From Microbacterium testaceum (GTDB lineage: Bacteria > Actinomycetota > Actinomycetes > Actinomycetales > Microbacteriaceae), in the NCBI RefSeq assembly GCF_001476285.1, contig NZ_LDRU01000033.1, forward strand, positions 17,291 through 81,290: a DNA stretch of 64,000 nt, in the 5' to 3' direction. Positions 26,350-34,995 of this stretch are shown piece by piece. The position numbers were made by a program, and so were the translations under genes. A model generated the notes under the pieces. It was not told the origin of the DNA and ran no database searches. It saw nothing but the letters and a program-made list of their open reading frames with translations. The number at the start of each line of letters is the position of its first letter. Positions within the stretch are counted from its first letter, which is position 1.

Positions 26350-28085
26350 CCCGCCTGTTCAACGACCCCGCCGACTTCCCGCTCGAGCTCATCGACGGCT
26401 TCGTCGCCGCCCACCCCGACGAGGTCATGGCCGTTCCGGGCGGCGTCGTCCGCGCCACCGCGTACGACGAGGTGGCCGTGATCGTGGGCGGTGGCACGGG
26501 CCACTACCCGGCGTTCTGCGGCCTCGTCGGCGAGGGTGTCGCGCACGCTGCGGCGATGGGCAACATTTTCTCGTCGCCCTCGGCGCAGCAGGCGTACTCC
26601 GTCGCCCGTGCCGCGGACCGCGGGCACGGGGTCGTCTTCACCTTCGGCAACTACGCCGGCGACGTGCTGCACTTCGGCGAGGCCGCCGAACGCCTGCGCG
26701 CCGACGGGATCCCGACCGAGATCGTGCTCGTCACCGACGACATCGCCAGCGCTCCCGTCGGCGAGGAGCACCGCCGCCGCGGGATCGCGGGCGACCTCAC
26801 GGTGTTCAAGACGCTCGGCGCCGCGGCGGGCGAGGGCTACGACCTCGCCGAGACCGTCCGGGTCGGCCGCCACGCCAACGACCGCACCCGCAGCTTCGGC
26901 GTCGCTTTCGCCGGATGCACCCTTCCCGGCGCGAGTGCGCCGCTGTTCACCGTTCCCGAGGGTTTCATGTCGCTGGGACTCGGCATCCACGGTGAGCCGG
27001 GGATCTCGGACGTCCCCATCCCGCCCGCCGCCGACCTGGCCGCTCTGCTGGTCGAACGCGTGCTCGCGGAGCGCCCCGAAGGAGCGGGCGATCGCGTCGC
27101 CGTCCTGCTGAACGGCCTCGGCACGGTGAAGTACGAGGAACTGTTCGTCGTCTACGCCACCGTCGCGCGCATCCTCGCCGAAGCGGGACTCGCCGTGGTG
27201 TCCCCCGACGTGGGCGAGCTGTGTACGAGCCTCAACATGGCGGGGATCTCGCTGACCCTCTTCTGGCTCGATGACGAGCTCGAACGCCTGTGGACGAGCC
27301 CGTCGGCGGCACCCGCCTACCGCAAGGGCGCCGTGTCGGCCACGACCGCGCTGAGCGCCGAGGAGCGCACCCGCCTGCGCGACCGCGCGGCGACGCCCTC
27401 TGACGCCTCGTCAGCGCCCGCGTCCGACGCCTCGCGCGCCAGCGGTCTGCGCGTCGTCGCCGCTCTCGACGTGCTGACCCGAACGGTCATCGACGCCGCC
27501 GACGAGCTCGGCCGCATCGACGCCGTCGCCGGCGACGGCGACCACGGCATCGGCATGGAGCGCGGCGCGCGCGCGGCTCTCGACGCGGCGCGTGCCGCCC
27601 TCGCTGGCGACAGCGGTGCGGGCACCGCCCTTGCGCGCGGCGGCACGGCCTGGGCCGACATCGCCGGCGGCACCTCGGGCGCACTGTGGGGCGCGGCTCT
27701 GCGGGCGATCGGCGGCCGCTTCGGCGACGCCGAGGCCGTGACCGCGCCCGCGGTCGCGGACGCGATCCTCGCCGCGCGAGACGAGATCGCCCGCCGCGGC
27801 GGGGCGGCGATCGGCGACAAGACGATGATGGACGTCCTCCTCCCCTACGCCGACCGCGTCGCCGCCCTCGACCCCCACGATCCGACGGCCTGGCGCGAGG
27901 CTGCGGCGCAGGCCACCGCCGACGCCGAGGCCACTCGCGACCTCGTCCCGCGCCTCGGGCGCGCGCGCCCCCTGGCCGCGCGCAGCGTGGGCACACCCGA
28001 CGCCGGCGCGACCTCGCTCGCCCTGATCATCACGGCCGTCACGGATCACGTGCTCGGCGACGCCTCGAAGGAGAATCCCGCATGA
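26346..28085 (+). CDS. Dihydroxyacetone-kinase family protein (DhaK-DhaL fusion), probable tetrulose/apulose kinase
   Basis: Complete 579-residue paralogue of the kinase at 1-1688. DhaK domain: [11 protein letters not shown] (about residue 47), [11 protein letters not shown], substrate-binding His215 in [10 protein letters not shown] linker rich in Ala/Ser (about residues 335-375) leads to the DhaL domain with [12 protein letters not shown] starting at residue 396 and [12 protein letters not shown]-dependent phosphorylation of a dihydroxyacetone-like ketose in the cytoplasm is expected. Its partners (a TIM-barrel isomerase before and an RpiB isomerase after, each with ATGA overlap) mean the product is isomerised at once. 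D-erythrulose kinase (DerK) and apulose kinase are the best candidates; no feature separates them. Confidence 0.8.
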   Translation: MTRLFNDPADFPLELIDGFVAAHPDEVMAVPGGVVRATAYDEVAVIVGGGTGHYPAFCGLVGEGVAHAAAMGNIFSSPSAQQAYSVARAADRGHGVVFTFGNYAGDVLHFGEAAERLRADGIPTEIVLVTDDIASAPVGEEHRRRGIAGDLTVFKTLGAAAGEGYDLAETVRVGRHANDRTRSFGVAFAGCTLPGASAPLFTVPEGFMSLGLGIHGEPGISDVPIPPAADLAALLVERVLAERPEGAGDRVAVLLNGLGTVKYEELFVVYATVARILAEAGLAVVSPDVGELCTSLNMAGISLTLFWLDDELERLWTSPSAAPAYRKGAVSATTALSAEERTRLRDRAATPSDASSAPASDASRASGLRVVAALDVLTRTVIDAADELGRIDAVAGDGDHGIGMERGARAALDAARAALAGDSGAGTALARGGTAWADIAGGTSGALWGAALRAIGGRFGDAEAVTAPAVADAILAARDEIARRGGAAIGDKTMMDVLLPYADRVAALDPHDPTAWREAAAQATADAEATRDLVPRLGRARPLAARSVGTPDAGATSLALIITAVTDHVLGDASKENPA

Positions 28086-28555
28086 CCACCACCCCCTGGC
28101 GCCTCGTCCTCGGCGCGGACGACGCCGGCTACGCCTACAAAGAGGCCCTGAAGGCCGACCTCCTTGCCGACCCGCGCGTGGCATCCGTGAGCGACGTGGG
28201 AGTGGACGCCGACGGCCACACGCCGTACCCCACGGTCGCGATCGCCGCCGCGGAGCAGGTCGCTCGCGGCGAGGCCGACCGGGCCCTGCTGGTGTGCGGG
28301 ACCGGCCTGGGCGTGGCCATCTCGGCGAACAAGGTCGCCGGCATCCGCGCGGTCACCGCCCACGACTCGTTCTCAGTCGAGCGCTCGGTGCTCTCCAACG
28401 ACGCGCAGGTGCTGTGCCTGGGCCAGCGCGTCATCGGGCTCGAGCTCGCCCGCCGGCTCGTGCGCGAGTGGCTCGACTACCGCTTCGATACGTCATCGGC
28501 CTCGGCCGAGAAGGTGGCCGTGCTCAGCGCATACGAGGCGTCCGACTCCTGCTGA
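28082..28555 (+). CDS. RpiB/LacAB-type sugar-phosphate isomerase, second copy
   Basis: The 157-residue protein parallels the one at 1685-2155: [14 protein letters not shown] at the N terminus, the Cys loop [29 protein letters not shown] and [14 protein letters not shown]. Conservation with the first copy is highest around the active site and C terminus, and both end in an almost identical DSCstop/TGSCstop. It probably isomerises the phosphorylated product of the kinase encoded just upstream, for instance D-erythrulose 4-phosphate to D-erythrose 4-phosphate. A bidirectional hairpin follows at 28566-28608. Confidence 0.8.
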   Translation: MTTTPWRLVLGADDAGYAYKEALKADLLADPRVASVSDVGVDADGHTPYPTVAIAAAEQVARGEADRALLVCGTGLGVAISANKVAGIRAVTAHDSFSVERSVLSNDAQVLCLGQRVIGLELARRLVREWLDYRFDTSSASAEKVAVLSAYEASDSC

Positions 28556-28565
28556 GTGCCCCTAC

Positions 28566-28608
28566 GACGATGCCCCCGGCACCCGAGAGGGTGGACGGGG
28601 GCATCGTC
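28566..28608. terminator. Bidirectional hairpin between rpiB-like and gntR genes
   Basis: GACGATGCCCCCG (28566-28578) and CGGGGGCATCGTC (28596-28608) form a perfect 13-base stem between convergent genes. Confidence 0.75.
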
Positions 28609-28616
28609 GTCTGCGC

Positions 28617-29282
28617 TCAGGACGTGAGCACCTCGGCGGCATGCTGCATGTGCTTTTCGACGGTGAGGCCCGCCTGCACGGGGTCGCCCGCATCGATCGC
28701 GTCGACGATCGCGAGGTGCCGCTCGACATCCATGTTGTGCACGGCTCGCTCGACCCCGGAGTTCGTCACCGACATCTGGATCGAGCTCTCGAGCGCCGTC
28801 CACGCCTGCAGAAGGGTCTCGTTCTCGGTGAGGCGGCACATCTCGCGGTGGAAGTCCATGTCGGCGGTCAGCCGCTCTTCGACGGGTCCGCTGCCGGCGG
28901 CGGCGAGACGGGCCACGGCGGCGCGCAGGGTCAGCACGATCTCGCCTCGGTCTTCGCGCTGCGTCAGCTCGCGCGCGGCCATCGCCTCGAGCGCGCCGCG
29001 GACGGCGAAGAGATCGCGCACCTGCCGGTCGCTCATGTGGCGCACGAGAAGGCGCCCGCGGGGACCCGCCGTCAACAGCCCCTCGATCTGCAGCGATCGC
29101 ATCGCCTCACGCAGGGTGCCCCGGCTGATCTGCAGGCGCGTGGCCATCTCGACCTCGGACACGTGCGATCCGGGAGGAAGCTCCCCGCTGACGATGGCGC
29201 CGCGCAGAGCATCGACGGCCTGCTCGCGCAGAGTCAGGCGCTGCAAGCCGAGAATCGACGATTCACTCATCAGAGCCCCCAT
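28617..29282 (-). CDS. GntR-family regulator, FadR subfamily (FCD domain)
   Basis: The 221-residue protein has a GntR winged helix (LTLREQAVDALRGAIVSGELPPGS, VSEVEMATRLQISRGTLREAMRSLQIEGL) and a helical FCD ligand domain with likely metal-binding residues in MDFHREMCRLTEN and VEKHMQHAAE. FCD regulators bind small organic or sugar acids or sugar phosphates. It lies between two operons that share an ACTGTCxACAGT operator, so it most likely controls both. Its own upstream region lacks that motif, so it may not be autoregulated. The hairpin at 28566-28608 ends its transcript. Confidence 0.88.
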   Translation of the reverse strand: MGALMSESSILGLQRLTLREQAVDALRGAIVSGELPPGSHVSEVEMATRLQISRGTLREAMRSLQIEGLLTAGPRGRLLVRHMSDRQVRDLFAVRGALEAMAARELTQREDRGEIVLTLRAAVARLAAAGSGPVEERLTADMDFHREMCRLTENETLLQAWTALESSIQMSVTNSGVERAVHNMDVERHLAIVDAIDAGDPVQAGLTVEKHMQHAAEVLTS

Positions 29283-29331
29283 GCGTTCGTTTTTCTCATC
29301 CTAGGTTCGCGCGGTCCCGGGCGGACACGCG

Positions 29332-29374
29332 CGTGGGCGCGGATGCGACGTCGATCGTCGCTTCCGCGCCCACG
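29332..29374. terminator. Hairpin downstream of the MFS importer gene
   Basis: CGTGGGCGCGGA (29332-29343) pairs with TCCGCGCCCACG (29363-29374), extended inside by GCGAC/GTCGC. It follows the MFS stop on the minus strand and precedes gntR. Confidence 0.65.
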
Positions 29375-29389
29375 TTTCCCTCTCGAAGA

Positions 29390-30718
29390 TCAGGCGATGC
29401 TGTGCTGACGTTCGGCCGCCACGACGGCCTCGCGCTGCTCGCGGGTCCACGTCTCGCGGGTCGCGAGCGCCGCGACCAGGCCGATGGCCGCGTAGAGCGA
29501 GAACAGGGCCGCGGGGCCGGCCCAGCCGAACGAGGCGAACAGCAGCGTCGTGATGAACGGGGTGAAGCCCGAGACCATCGCCGAGATCTGGTACGCGAGC
29601 GACGCGCCCGACGTGCGGGTGTTGGCGGTGAACAGCTCGGGGAACCACGCTCCCTGGCATCCGGCGAGCGCGTTCTGGAAGACCGCGTACGACAGCACGA
29701 TGACGACCACGATCAGCGGGTACACAGCCGTGTTGACGCCGAGGAACATCAGGAAGCCCCACAGGATGCCGAGTGCGCAGACGACGATGTAGAGCGGACG
29801 ACGCCCGATGCGGTCGGTGAGCTTGGCCCAGCCCCAGGTCGCGAAGATGCCGACGCCCGCGGCGATGCACAGCGCGGTGAGGGTCTGCCAGCTCTCGGTG
29901 ATCTTGTTCGTGTTCAGGTACGAGATCAGATAGGTCACCGAGACCGCGTAGCCGGCCGTCTCCGCCACGCGCAGTCCGATGCCGCGCAGGATGTTGCGCC
30001 AGTCGGTCTTGATGACTTCCGTCAACGGCGATTTGAGGATCTTGCCCTCGCTCTTGACGTCTTCGAAGACCGGCGACTCGGGCACCTTGGAGCGGATGAT
30101 CAGGCCCACGATGACGAGCAGGATGCTCGCGAGGAACGGCACGCGCCAGGCCCAGTCGCCGGGGAGGTGCACGCTGATGAGGAAGACGAGGTTGGCCATC
30201 AGCAGACCCACGGGGAAGCCGGCCTGCACGATTCCGGTGAACGACCCCTTGGAGCGCCACGGGGCGTGCTCGTAGGTCATGAGGATCGCGCCGCCCCATT
30301 CGGCGCCGAAGGCGAGACCCTGGATGATGCGCACGGTCACCAGCAAAATCGGAGCGACGATGCCGGCCACCGCGTAGGTGGGCAGGAGGCCGATCGCGAA
30401 GGTCGCGAGACCCATGACGATGAGCGACGTCACCAGGACGGGCTTGCGGCCGACCCGGTCGCCGAGGTGGCCGCCGATGATGCCGCCGAGGGGACGCGCG
30501 GCGAAGCCGACACCCAGCGTCGCGAACGACAGGAGCACGCCGGTCAGGGCGTCTCCCCCGGGGAAGAAGGCGGTGCCGAAGTACAGCGCCGCCGCGGTGC
30601 CGAATCCGATGAAGTCGTACGTCTCGATGACGGCTCCGACTCCGGAGCCCACCGCGACCCGCCGGACGTCTCTCGTCCCGCGGACCGGCCCTCGCATCTT
30701 GATGGCTTCTGTGCTCAT
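29390..30718 (-). CDS. MFS transporter, metabolite:H+ symporter (MHS) family
   Basis: The 442-residue protein has about 12 hydrophobic helices and MHS features: VGSGVGAVIETYDFIGFG in TM1, GHLGDRVGRKPVLVTSLIVMG between TM2 and TM3, IQGLAFGAEWGGAILM in TM4. MHS porters import organic acids, osmolytes, shikimate and other polyols with protons. ATG 30718 is preceded by GAAAGGG; an ATG 18 bases further up is also possible. It stands between the kinase operon and the SDR/transketolase operon, divergent from the latter across a GntR operator, and is the likely uptake route for the substrate of this locus. Confidence 0.85.
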   Translation of the reverse strand: MSTEAIKMRGPVRGTRDVRRVAVGSGVGAVIETYDFIGFGTAAALYFGTAFFPGGDALTGVLLSFATLGVGFAARPLGGIIGGHLGDRVGRKPVLVTSLIVMGLATFAIGLLPTYAVAGIVAPILLVTVRIIQGLAFGAEWGGAILMTYEHAPWRSKGSFTGIVQAGFPVGLLMANLVFLISVHLPGDWAWRVPFLASILLVIVGLIIRSKVPESPVFEDVKSEGKILKSPLTEVIKTDWRNILRGIGLRVAETAGYAVSVTYLISYLNTNKITESWQTLTALCIAAGVGIFATWGWAKLTDRIGRRPLYIVVCALGILWGFLMFLGVNTAVYPLIVVVIVLSYAVFQNALAGCQGAWFPELFTANTRTSGASLAYQISAMVSGFTPFITTLLFASFGWAGPAALFSLYAAIGLVAALATRETWTREQREAVVAAERQHSIA

Positions 30719-30796
30719 CGCTGTGCCCTTTCTCACGTCATTGTGCCCGAGCGGTCCTCACCGCCGACGAGACCGATTCTGGAGGAGGTTCGTCCT

Positions 30797-30829
30797 ACTG
30801 TCAACAGTCCAACGCTTGAACTGCTGACA
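30797..30829. promoter_or_regulatory. GntR-type operators between MFS and SDR operons
   Basis: ACTGTCAACAGT (30797-30808) and a weaker TGCTGACA (30822-30829) lie in the 167-base divergent region between the MFS gene (start 30718) and the SDR gene (start 30886). The first site differs from the palindrome at 25419 only at one central base. Confidence 0.6.
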
Positions 30830-30885
30830 AGATCGATCTAGCATGGCCGACGTCGCGACGACGCGACCGAAGAAAGGGTGATCCC

Positions 30886-31656
30886 ATGACCACGACCCGC
30901 ACCGCCGTCCTGACCGGCGCCGCCGCCGAACGGGGCATCGGCCGAGCCACTGCCCACGAGTACGCCAAGGCGGGCTGGGCCGTCGCCGTCCTCGACCTCG
31001 ACGGACTGCTCGCCGAGAAGGTCGCCGCCGAGATCGCCGCCGAGCATGGTGTCGCCACCTACGGCGGGGCGGTCGACGTCGCCGACGAGGCGTCCGTGCA
31101 GGCCGCGCACGCCGCCGTGCAGGCCGAAGTCGAGGCCGGTCGCCTCCCCGCCGTCGGTGCCCTGGCGAACATCGCCGGCATCACCTCGCCCGTGCCGTTC
31201 CTCGAGACGACGCTCGACCTGTGGAACAAGGTCATGGCCGTCAACGCGACCGGCACGTACCTGGTCACGAAGGCCTTCCTGCCCGGCATGATCGATCAGG
31301 GCTTCGGCCGCATCGTCAACATGTCGTCGGTCTCCGCCCAGCGCGGCGGCGGCGTGTTCGGCAAGGTGCCCTACTCGTCCGCGAAGGCGGCCATCCTCGG
31401 CTTCACCAAGGCGCTCGCCCGTGAGCTCGGCGACTCGGGCGTCACCGTCAACGCCGTCACCCCCGGCGCCGTCGACACGAACATCCGCGTCGGGAGCACC
31501 GACGAGCTCGAAGCGAGCATCGTCGCCGGCATCCCGCTCGGACGCACCGCCACCCCCGAAGAGGTGGCCGCCGTCTTCGTCTTCCTCTCCAGCGACCAGG
31601 CCGCCTACCTGCAGGGCACCACGATCGACATCAACGGCGGCAGCCACCTGCACTGA
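30886..31656 (+). CDS. Short-chain dehydrogenase/reductase
   Basis: Classical SDR of 256 residues with a slightly unusual nucleotide loop (TGAAAERGIGRATA), catalytic Tyr163 and Lys167 in PYSSAK, and a C-terminal DINGGSHLH. AAAGGGTGATCCC precedes the ATG. It is the first gene of an operon with a split transketolase and is controlled by the GntR-type operators just upstream. A polyol or aldose dehydrogenase feeding the kinase locus is the most economical role. Its substrate is not evident from the sequence. Confidence 0.85.
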   Translation: MTTTRTAVLTGAAAERGIGRATAHEYAKAGWAVAVLDLDGLLAEKVAAEIAAEHGVATYGGAVDVADEASVQAAHAAVQAEVEAGRLPAVGALANIAGITSPVPFLETTLDLWNKVMAVNATGTYLVTKAFLPGMIDQGFGRIVNMSSVSAQRGGGVFGKVPYSSAKAAILGFTKALARELGDSGVTVNAVTPGAVDTNIRVGSTDELEASIVAGIPLGRTATPEEVAAVFVFLSSDQAAYLQGTTIDINGGSHLH

Positions 31657-31685
31657 CCGCCCACCCTTTCGACGAGGAGTCACCG

Positions 31686-32558
31686 ATGACCACTCAGACC
31701 CATCCGTCCGCGACGACGGACCGCCTCGCCACCGTCCGCCAGGGCGCTCAGCGAATCCGCCTCAACGCCCTGCACATGGGCGAGGTCCAGGGACAGGGCT
31801 ACATCGGCCAGGCGCTCGGCGCCGCAGATGTCCTCGCCGCGGTGTACCTCGACCAGCTGCGCCACCGCCCGGCCGACCCGCACTGGGACGAGCGCGACCG
31901 CTTCCTGCTGTCGACCGGCCACTACGCGATCGCGCTGTACGCGGCCCTGGCCGAGGCCGGGGTCATCCCGCGCGAAGAGCTCGACACCTACGGCTCCGAC
32001 GACTCGCGCCTGCCGATGTCGGGAATGGCCAGCTACACGCCGGGCATGGAGATCTCGGGCGGCTCCCTCGGGCACGGCCTCACCGTCGCGGTCGGTATGG
32101 CCCTGGGCCTGCGGCACCGCGGCAGCGACGCGCGGGTGTTCAACTTCCTCTCCGACGGCGAACTCAACGAGGGATCCACGTGGGAGGCCGCGATGAGCGC
32201 GGCATCCCACCGCCTCGGAAACCTCACCGCTCTCGTCGACATGAACGCCCTGCAGGCCGACGGCCCCACCGCGGGAGTCCTCGCGATCGAGCCGGCCGAA
32301 GAGAAATGGGCCGCGTTCGGGTGGAACACCCAGCGCGTCGACGGCAACGATCCGGATGCCGTGCTCGCGGCGTTCGACGCCGTCGCCGACCGCGATCCGG
32401 TGGGCGCCCCGCAGGTCATCCTGTTCGACGTCACCGTCGGCAAGGGTGTGCCCCTGCTCGAGCAGCGCGAGAAGAACCACTTCATGAGGATCGACGAACA
32501 CGAATGGGCGATCTGCCGCGAACAGCTGATCGCGGGCTTCGAGGAGGCCGGCCGATGA
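31686..32558 (+). CDS. Transketolase-like protein, N-terminal (thiamine diphosphate-binding) subunit
   Basis: The 290-residue protein equals the first third of a transketolase: HMGEVQGQGYIGQALGAADVLAA, GSLGHGL, and the ThDP/Mg motif from SDGELNEGSTWEA to the Asn in DMNALQADG. The C-terminal subunit gene follows with a four-base overlap (ATGA). Such split transketolases often sit in sugar-specific operons; in the non-oxidative D-apiose route a two-subunit transketolase (AptAB) cleaves apulose 4-phosphate to dihydroxyacetone phosphate. This locus also has a Dak kinase and a TIM-barrel isomerase, which fits that route. A general pentose-phosphate role is less likely because of the local regulation. 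Confidence 0.85.
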   Translation: MTTQTHPSATTDRLATVRQGAQRIRLNALHMGEVQGQGYIGQALGAADVLAAVYLDQLRHRPADPHWDERDRFLLSTGHYAIALYAALAEAGVIPREELDTYGSDDSRLPMSGMASYTPGMEISGGSLGHGLTVAVGMALGLRHRGSDARVFNFLSDGELNEGSTWEAAMSAASHRLGNLTALVDMNALQADGPTAGVLAIEPAEEKWAAFGWNTQRVDGNDPDAVLAAFDAVADRDPVGAPQVILFDVTVGKGVPLLEQREKNHFMRIDEHEWAICREQLIAGFEEAGR

Positions 32559-33544
32559 CCATCACCACGCCCAAGCTGAAGACGTCGGCGATGATCGCCT
32601 CGTTCGCCGACCCGGGGCAGAAGACGGCGCCGGCTCCATTCGGACACGCGCTGGCCGCCCTCGCCGACCGCGACGAGCGCGTCGTCGGCCTCAGCGCCGA
32701 CCTCGCCAAGTACACCGACATGCACATCTTCCGCGACCGGCACCCGGAGCGGTTCTTCCAGATGGGGATGGCCGAGCAGCTCCTGTTCGGAGCGGCGGCG
32801 GGCATGGCCGAGGTGGGCCTGGTGCCCTTCGCCTCCACCTACTCGGTGTTCGCCGCGCGTCGCGCGTACGACTTCATCTGCCTCGACATCGCCGAGCCCA
32901 ACCTGAACGTCAACGTCGTGGGCGGCCTCCCCGGCCTCACGACCGGCTACGGTCCGAGCCACCAGGCGACCGAGGACGTCGCGATCTTCCGGGGGATGCC
33001 GAACCTCACCATCGTGGATCCGTGCGACTCGGTCGACATCGCCGCGGCCGTGCCGCAGCTCGCGGAGCACGACGGCCCCACCTACCTGCGCCTCCTGCGG
33101 GGCAATGTGCCGACGGTGCTCGACGAGTACGGCTACACGTTCGAGCTGGGGAAGGCCAAGGTGGTGCGTCCGGGCGCCGACGTGGTCTTCGTCTCGAGCG
33201 GCCTCATGACCATGCGCGCGCTGCAGGCCGCCGAGCGTCTCGCCACCGATCGCGTCGACGTCGCGGTAGTCCACGCTCCGACGCTGAAGCCGTTCGACGA
33301 AGAGACCGTCGTGCGCGAGCTCGACACCCCGCGCCTCGCCGTCACCCTCGAGAATCACACGGTCGTCGGGGGTCTGTTCGAGACCGTCGCCGCAGCCCTC
33401 GTGCGCCGCGGCATCGGACGTCGCGTGGTGCCGGTGGGGCTGCCCGACGCCTTCCTCGACGCGGGGGCGCTCCCCACCCTGCACGAGCGGTACGGCCTGT
33501 CGACCGACGCGATCGTCGCGAAGGTGAAAGCCGAGCTCGGTTGA
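32555..33544 (+). CDS. Transketolase-like protein, C-terminal subunit
   Basis: The 329-residue protein equals the pyrimidine-binding and C-terminal transketolase domains: FQMGMAEQLLFGAAAGMAEVG carries the catalytic Glu that activates ThDP, FASTYSVFAARRAYDFI and GYGPSHQATEDVAIFRG follow. The last 110 residues form the TransC domain (VTLENHTVVGGLFETVA). The ATG at 32555 overlaps the previous stop, so both subunits are made together. Its first 30 residues (LKTSAMIASFADPGQ) are an extra lead before the domain proper. A strong hairpin follows at 33551-33587. Confidence 0.87.
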   Translation: MTITTPKLKTSAMIASFADPGQKTAPAPFGHALAALADRDERVVGLSADLAKYTDMHIFRDRHPERFFQMGMAEQLLFGAAAGMAEVGLVPFASTYSVFAARRAYDFICLDIAEPNLNVNVVGGLPGLTTGYGPSHQATEDVAIFRGMPNLTIVDPCDSVDIAAAVPQLAEHDGPTYLRLLRGNVPTVLDEYGYTFELGKAKVVRPGADVVFVSSGLMTMRALQAAERLATDRVDVAVVHAPTLKPFDEETVVRELDTPRLAVTLENHTVVGGLFETVAAALVRRGIGRRVVPVGLPDAFLDAGALPTLHERYGLSTDAIVAKVKAELG

Positions 33545-33550
33545 CGCGCC

Positions 33551-33587
33551 GGCGTCGGGGAAGGGCATGCGCCCCCTCCCCGACGCC
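33551..33587. terminator. Terminator after the transketolase operon
   Basis: GGCGTCGGGGA and TCCCCGACGCC form a perfect 11-base stem extended by GGG/CCC, seven bases after the stop. Confidence 0.75.
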
Positions 33588-33638
33588 GCTGTCGATAGAG
33601 TGACGCCAACGTCCGCCGCCACGACAAAGGGTGCCTCC

Positions 33639-34862
33639 ATGCGCGTGCTCGTCACCAGTTCCCGTAACACCTTCGCCCTCGACCTCATCCGCAAGCTCGG
33701 GAGCGTGGGACACACGGTCTTCGCGAGCGACACCTACGACGGAGCGGTGGGCAACCACTCGCGCTTCCTCGCCGGGCACCTCGCCACCCCGTCGCCGCGG
33801 TTCGAGACCGATGCCTTCATCGCCGCGGTGAGCGATTACGTCGAGAAGCACGACATCGACCTGATCATCCCCACGTTCGAGGAGGTGTTCTACCTCGCCG
33901 CCCGCGTGGCCGACCTCCCGTCCGGCGTCCGCCTCTTCTCCGGCACCTTCGCCGACCTCGCGCGCCTGCACGACAAGGCGAGCTTCCAGCGCCTGGCTCA
34001 GGATGCCGGGGTCCCCATCCCCGAGACGGTCGTCGTCACCTCCCCCGAGGAACTGCGGACCGCGATCGACGGTTTCCCCCGGTACTTCGCCCGCGCGGCG
34101 TTCTCGCGCGGCGGGGTCGGTCTGCTGACGAACACCGGCCCGCTCGCCGGCAAGATCCCCGTCGAGGAGTGCGTTCCCACGCCCGAGCAGCCCTGGCTCG
34201 TCCAGCCGTTCGTCGACGGGCCGATGGTCTGCACCTACAGCGTCGTCGTCGACGGCAAGGTGCAGGCGCACACCACCTACAAGGCCGCCGAGCAGTGGGC
34301 GCACTCGACCGCGATCGCGTTCATCGCCGTCGACAGCACCGACACCCTGCGCTACACGCAGCAGATCGTCGACACGCTCGACCCCGGGTTCACGGGGCAG
34401 ATCTCGTTCGACTTCGTCGACCACGGCACCGAGGCGGCCCCCGACTACAAGATCATCGAGTGCAACCCGCGCCCGACCAACGGCGTCATCCTGCTCGAAG
34501 CCGAGGACGTGTCGAAGGCGATCCAGGGCGAGCTCACCGAGCCCGTCGTCGCGATCCCCGGCACGGAGCGCCAGATCACCCTCGCGGTGCTCGCCGACGC
34601 GTTCACCGAGCCGCTGAAGCACCTGCCGAAGACCCTGCACGACCTGCTGCACGTGCGCGACGTCGGCGCGGGCTGGTGGGACGGCGCGGCGATGCTCTGG
34701 AGCCCGGCGACCATCGTCCACGGCGCCAAGATCTCGCACGGCGACCGCAAAGAGATCCTCGCGGCGCTCGGCGACGACATCGTGTGGAACGGCGAACCGA
34801 TCGAGGGCATGAGCGACGCGGATGCCGAGGCCCTCGAGGCGGTGCACGCCGGTCGCGCGTAA
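33639..34862 (+). CDS. ATP-grasp domain protein of unknown substrate
   Basis: The 407-residue protein begins with a Rossmann-like preATP-grasp domain (MRVLVTSSRNTFALDLIRKLG), continues with an ATP-grasp core (LHDKASFQRLAQDAGVPIPET, FARAAFSRGGVG, WLVQPFVDGP) and the Mg-binding strand IIECNPRPTNGVI, where Glu and Asn are the metal ligands. Relatives include carbamoyl-phosphate synthase-like and amino-acid ligase-like proteins. AAAGG lies seven bases upstream of ATG 33639. It stands alone between two hairpins, so nothing nearby tells its amine or acid partner. A cytoplasmic ligase of small metabolites is inferred. Confidence 0.8.
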   Translation: MRVLVTSSRNTFALDLIRKLGSVGHTVFASDTYDGAVGNHSRFLAGHLATPSPRFETDAFIAAVSDYVEKHDIDLIIPTFEEVFYLAARVADLPSGVRLFSGTFADLARLHDKASFQRLAQDAGVPIPETVVVTSPEELRTAIDGFPRYFARAAFSRGGVGLLTNTGPLAGKIPVEECVPTPEQPWLVQPFVDGPMVCTYSVVVDGKVQAHTTYKAAEQWAHSTAIAFIAVDSTDTLRYTQQIVDTLDPGFTGQISFDFVDHGTEAAPDYKIIECNPRPTNGVILLEAEDVSKAIQGELTEPVVAIPGTERQITLAVLADAFTEPLKHLPKTLHDLLHVRDVGAGWWDGAAMLWSPATIVHGAKISHGDRKEILAALGDDIVWNGEPIEGMSDADAEALEAVHAGRA

Positions 34863-34920
34863 CTCCCCGGCATCCGGAGTCCCTGGCTGAGCGCCCCGAG
34901 CCGTCCCGCGGAGTCCGCGG

Positions 34921-34962
34921 CCGACACGCCGCGACGGACGACCCCCGCCCGGCGTGTCACCG
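34921..34962. repeat. Palindromic repeat family C, copy 1
   Basis: GACACGCCG (34923-34931) pairs with CGGCGTGTC (34950-34958), flanked by conserved CC and ACCG. A second element with the same stem lies at 39579-39618. It sits between convergent genes, where it may also act as terminator. Confidence 0.55.
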
Positions 34963-34995
34963 CAGATCTCCGCGAGACGGTACGCGCGCGGGGCC

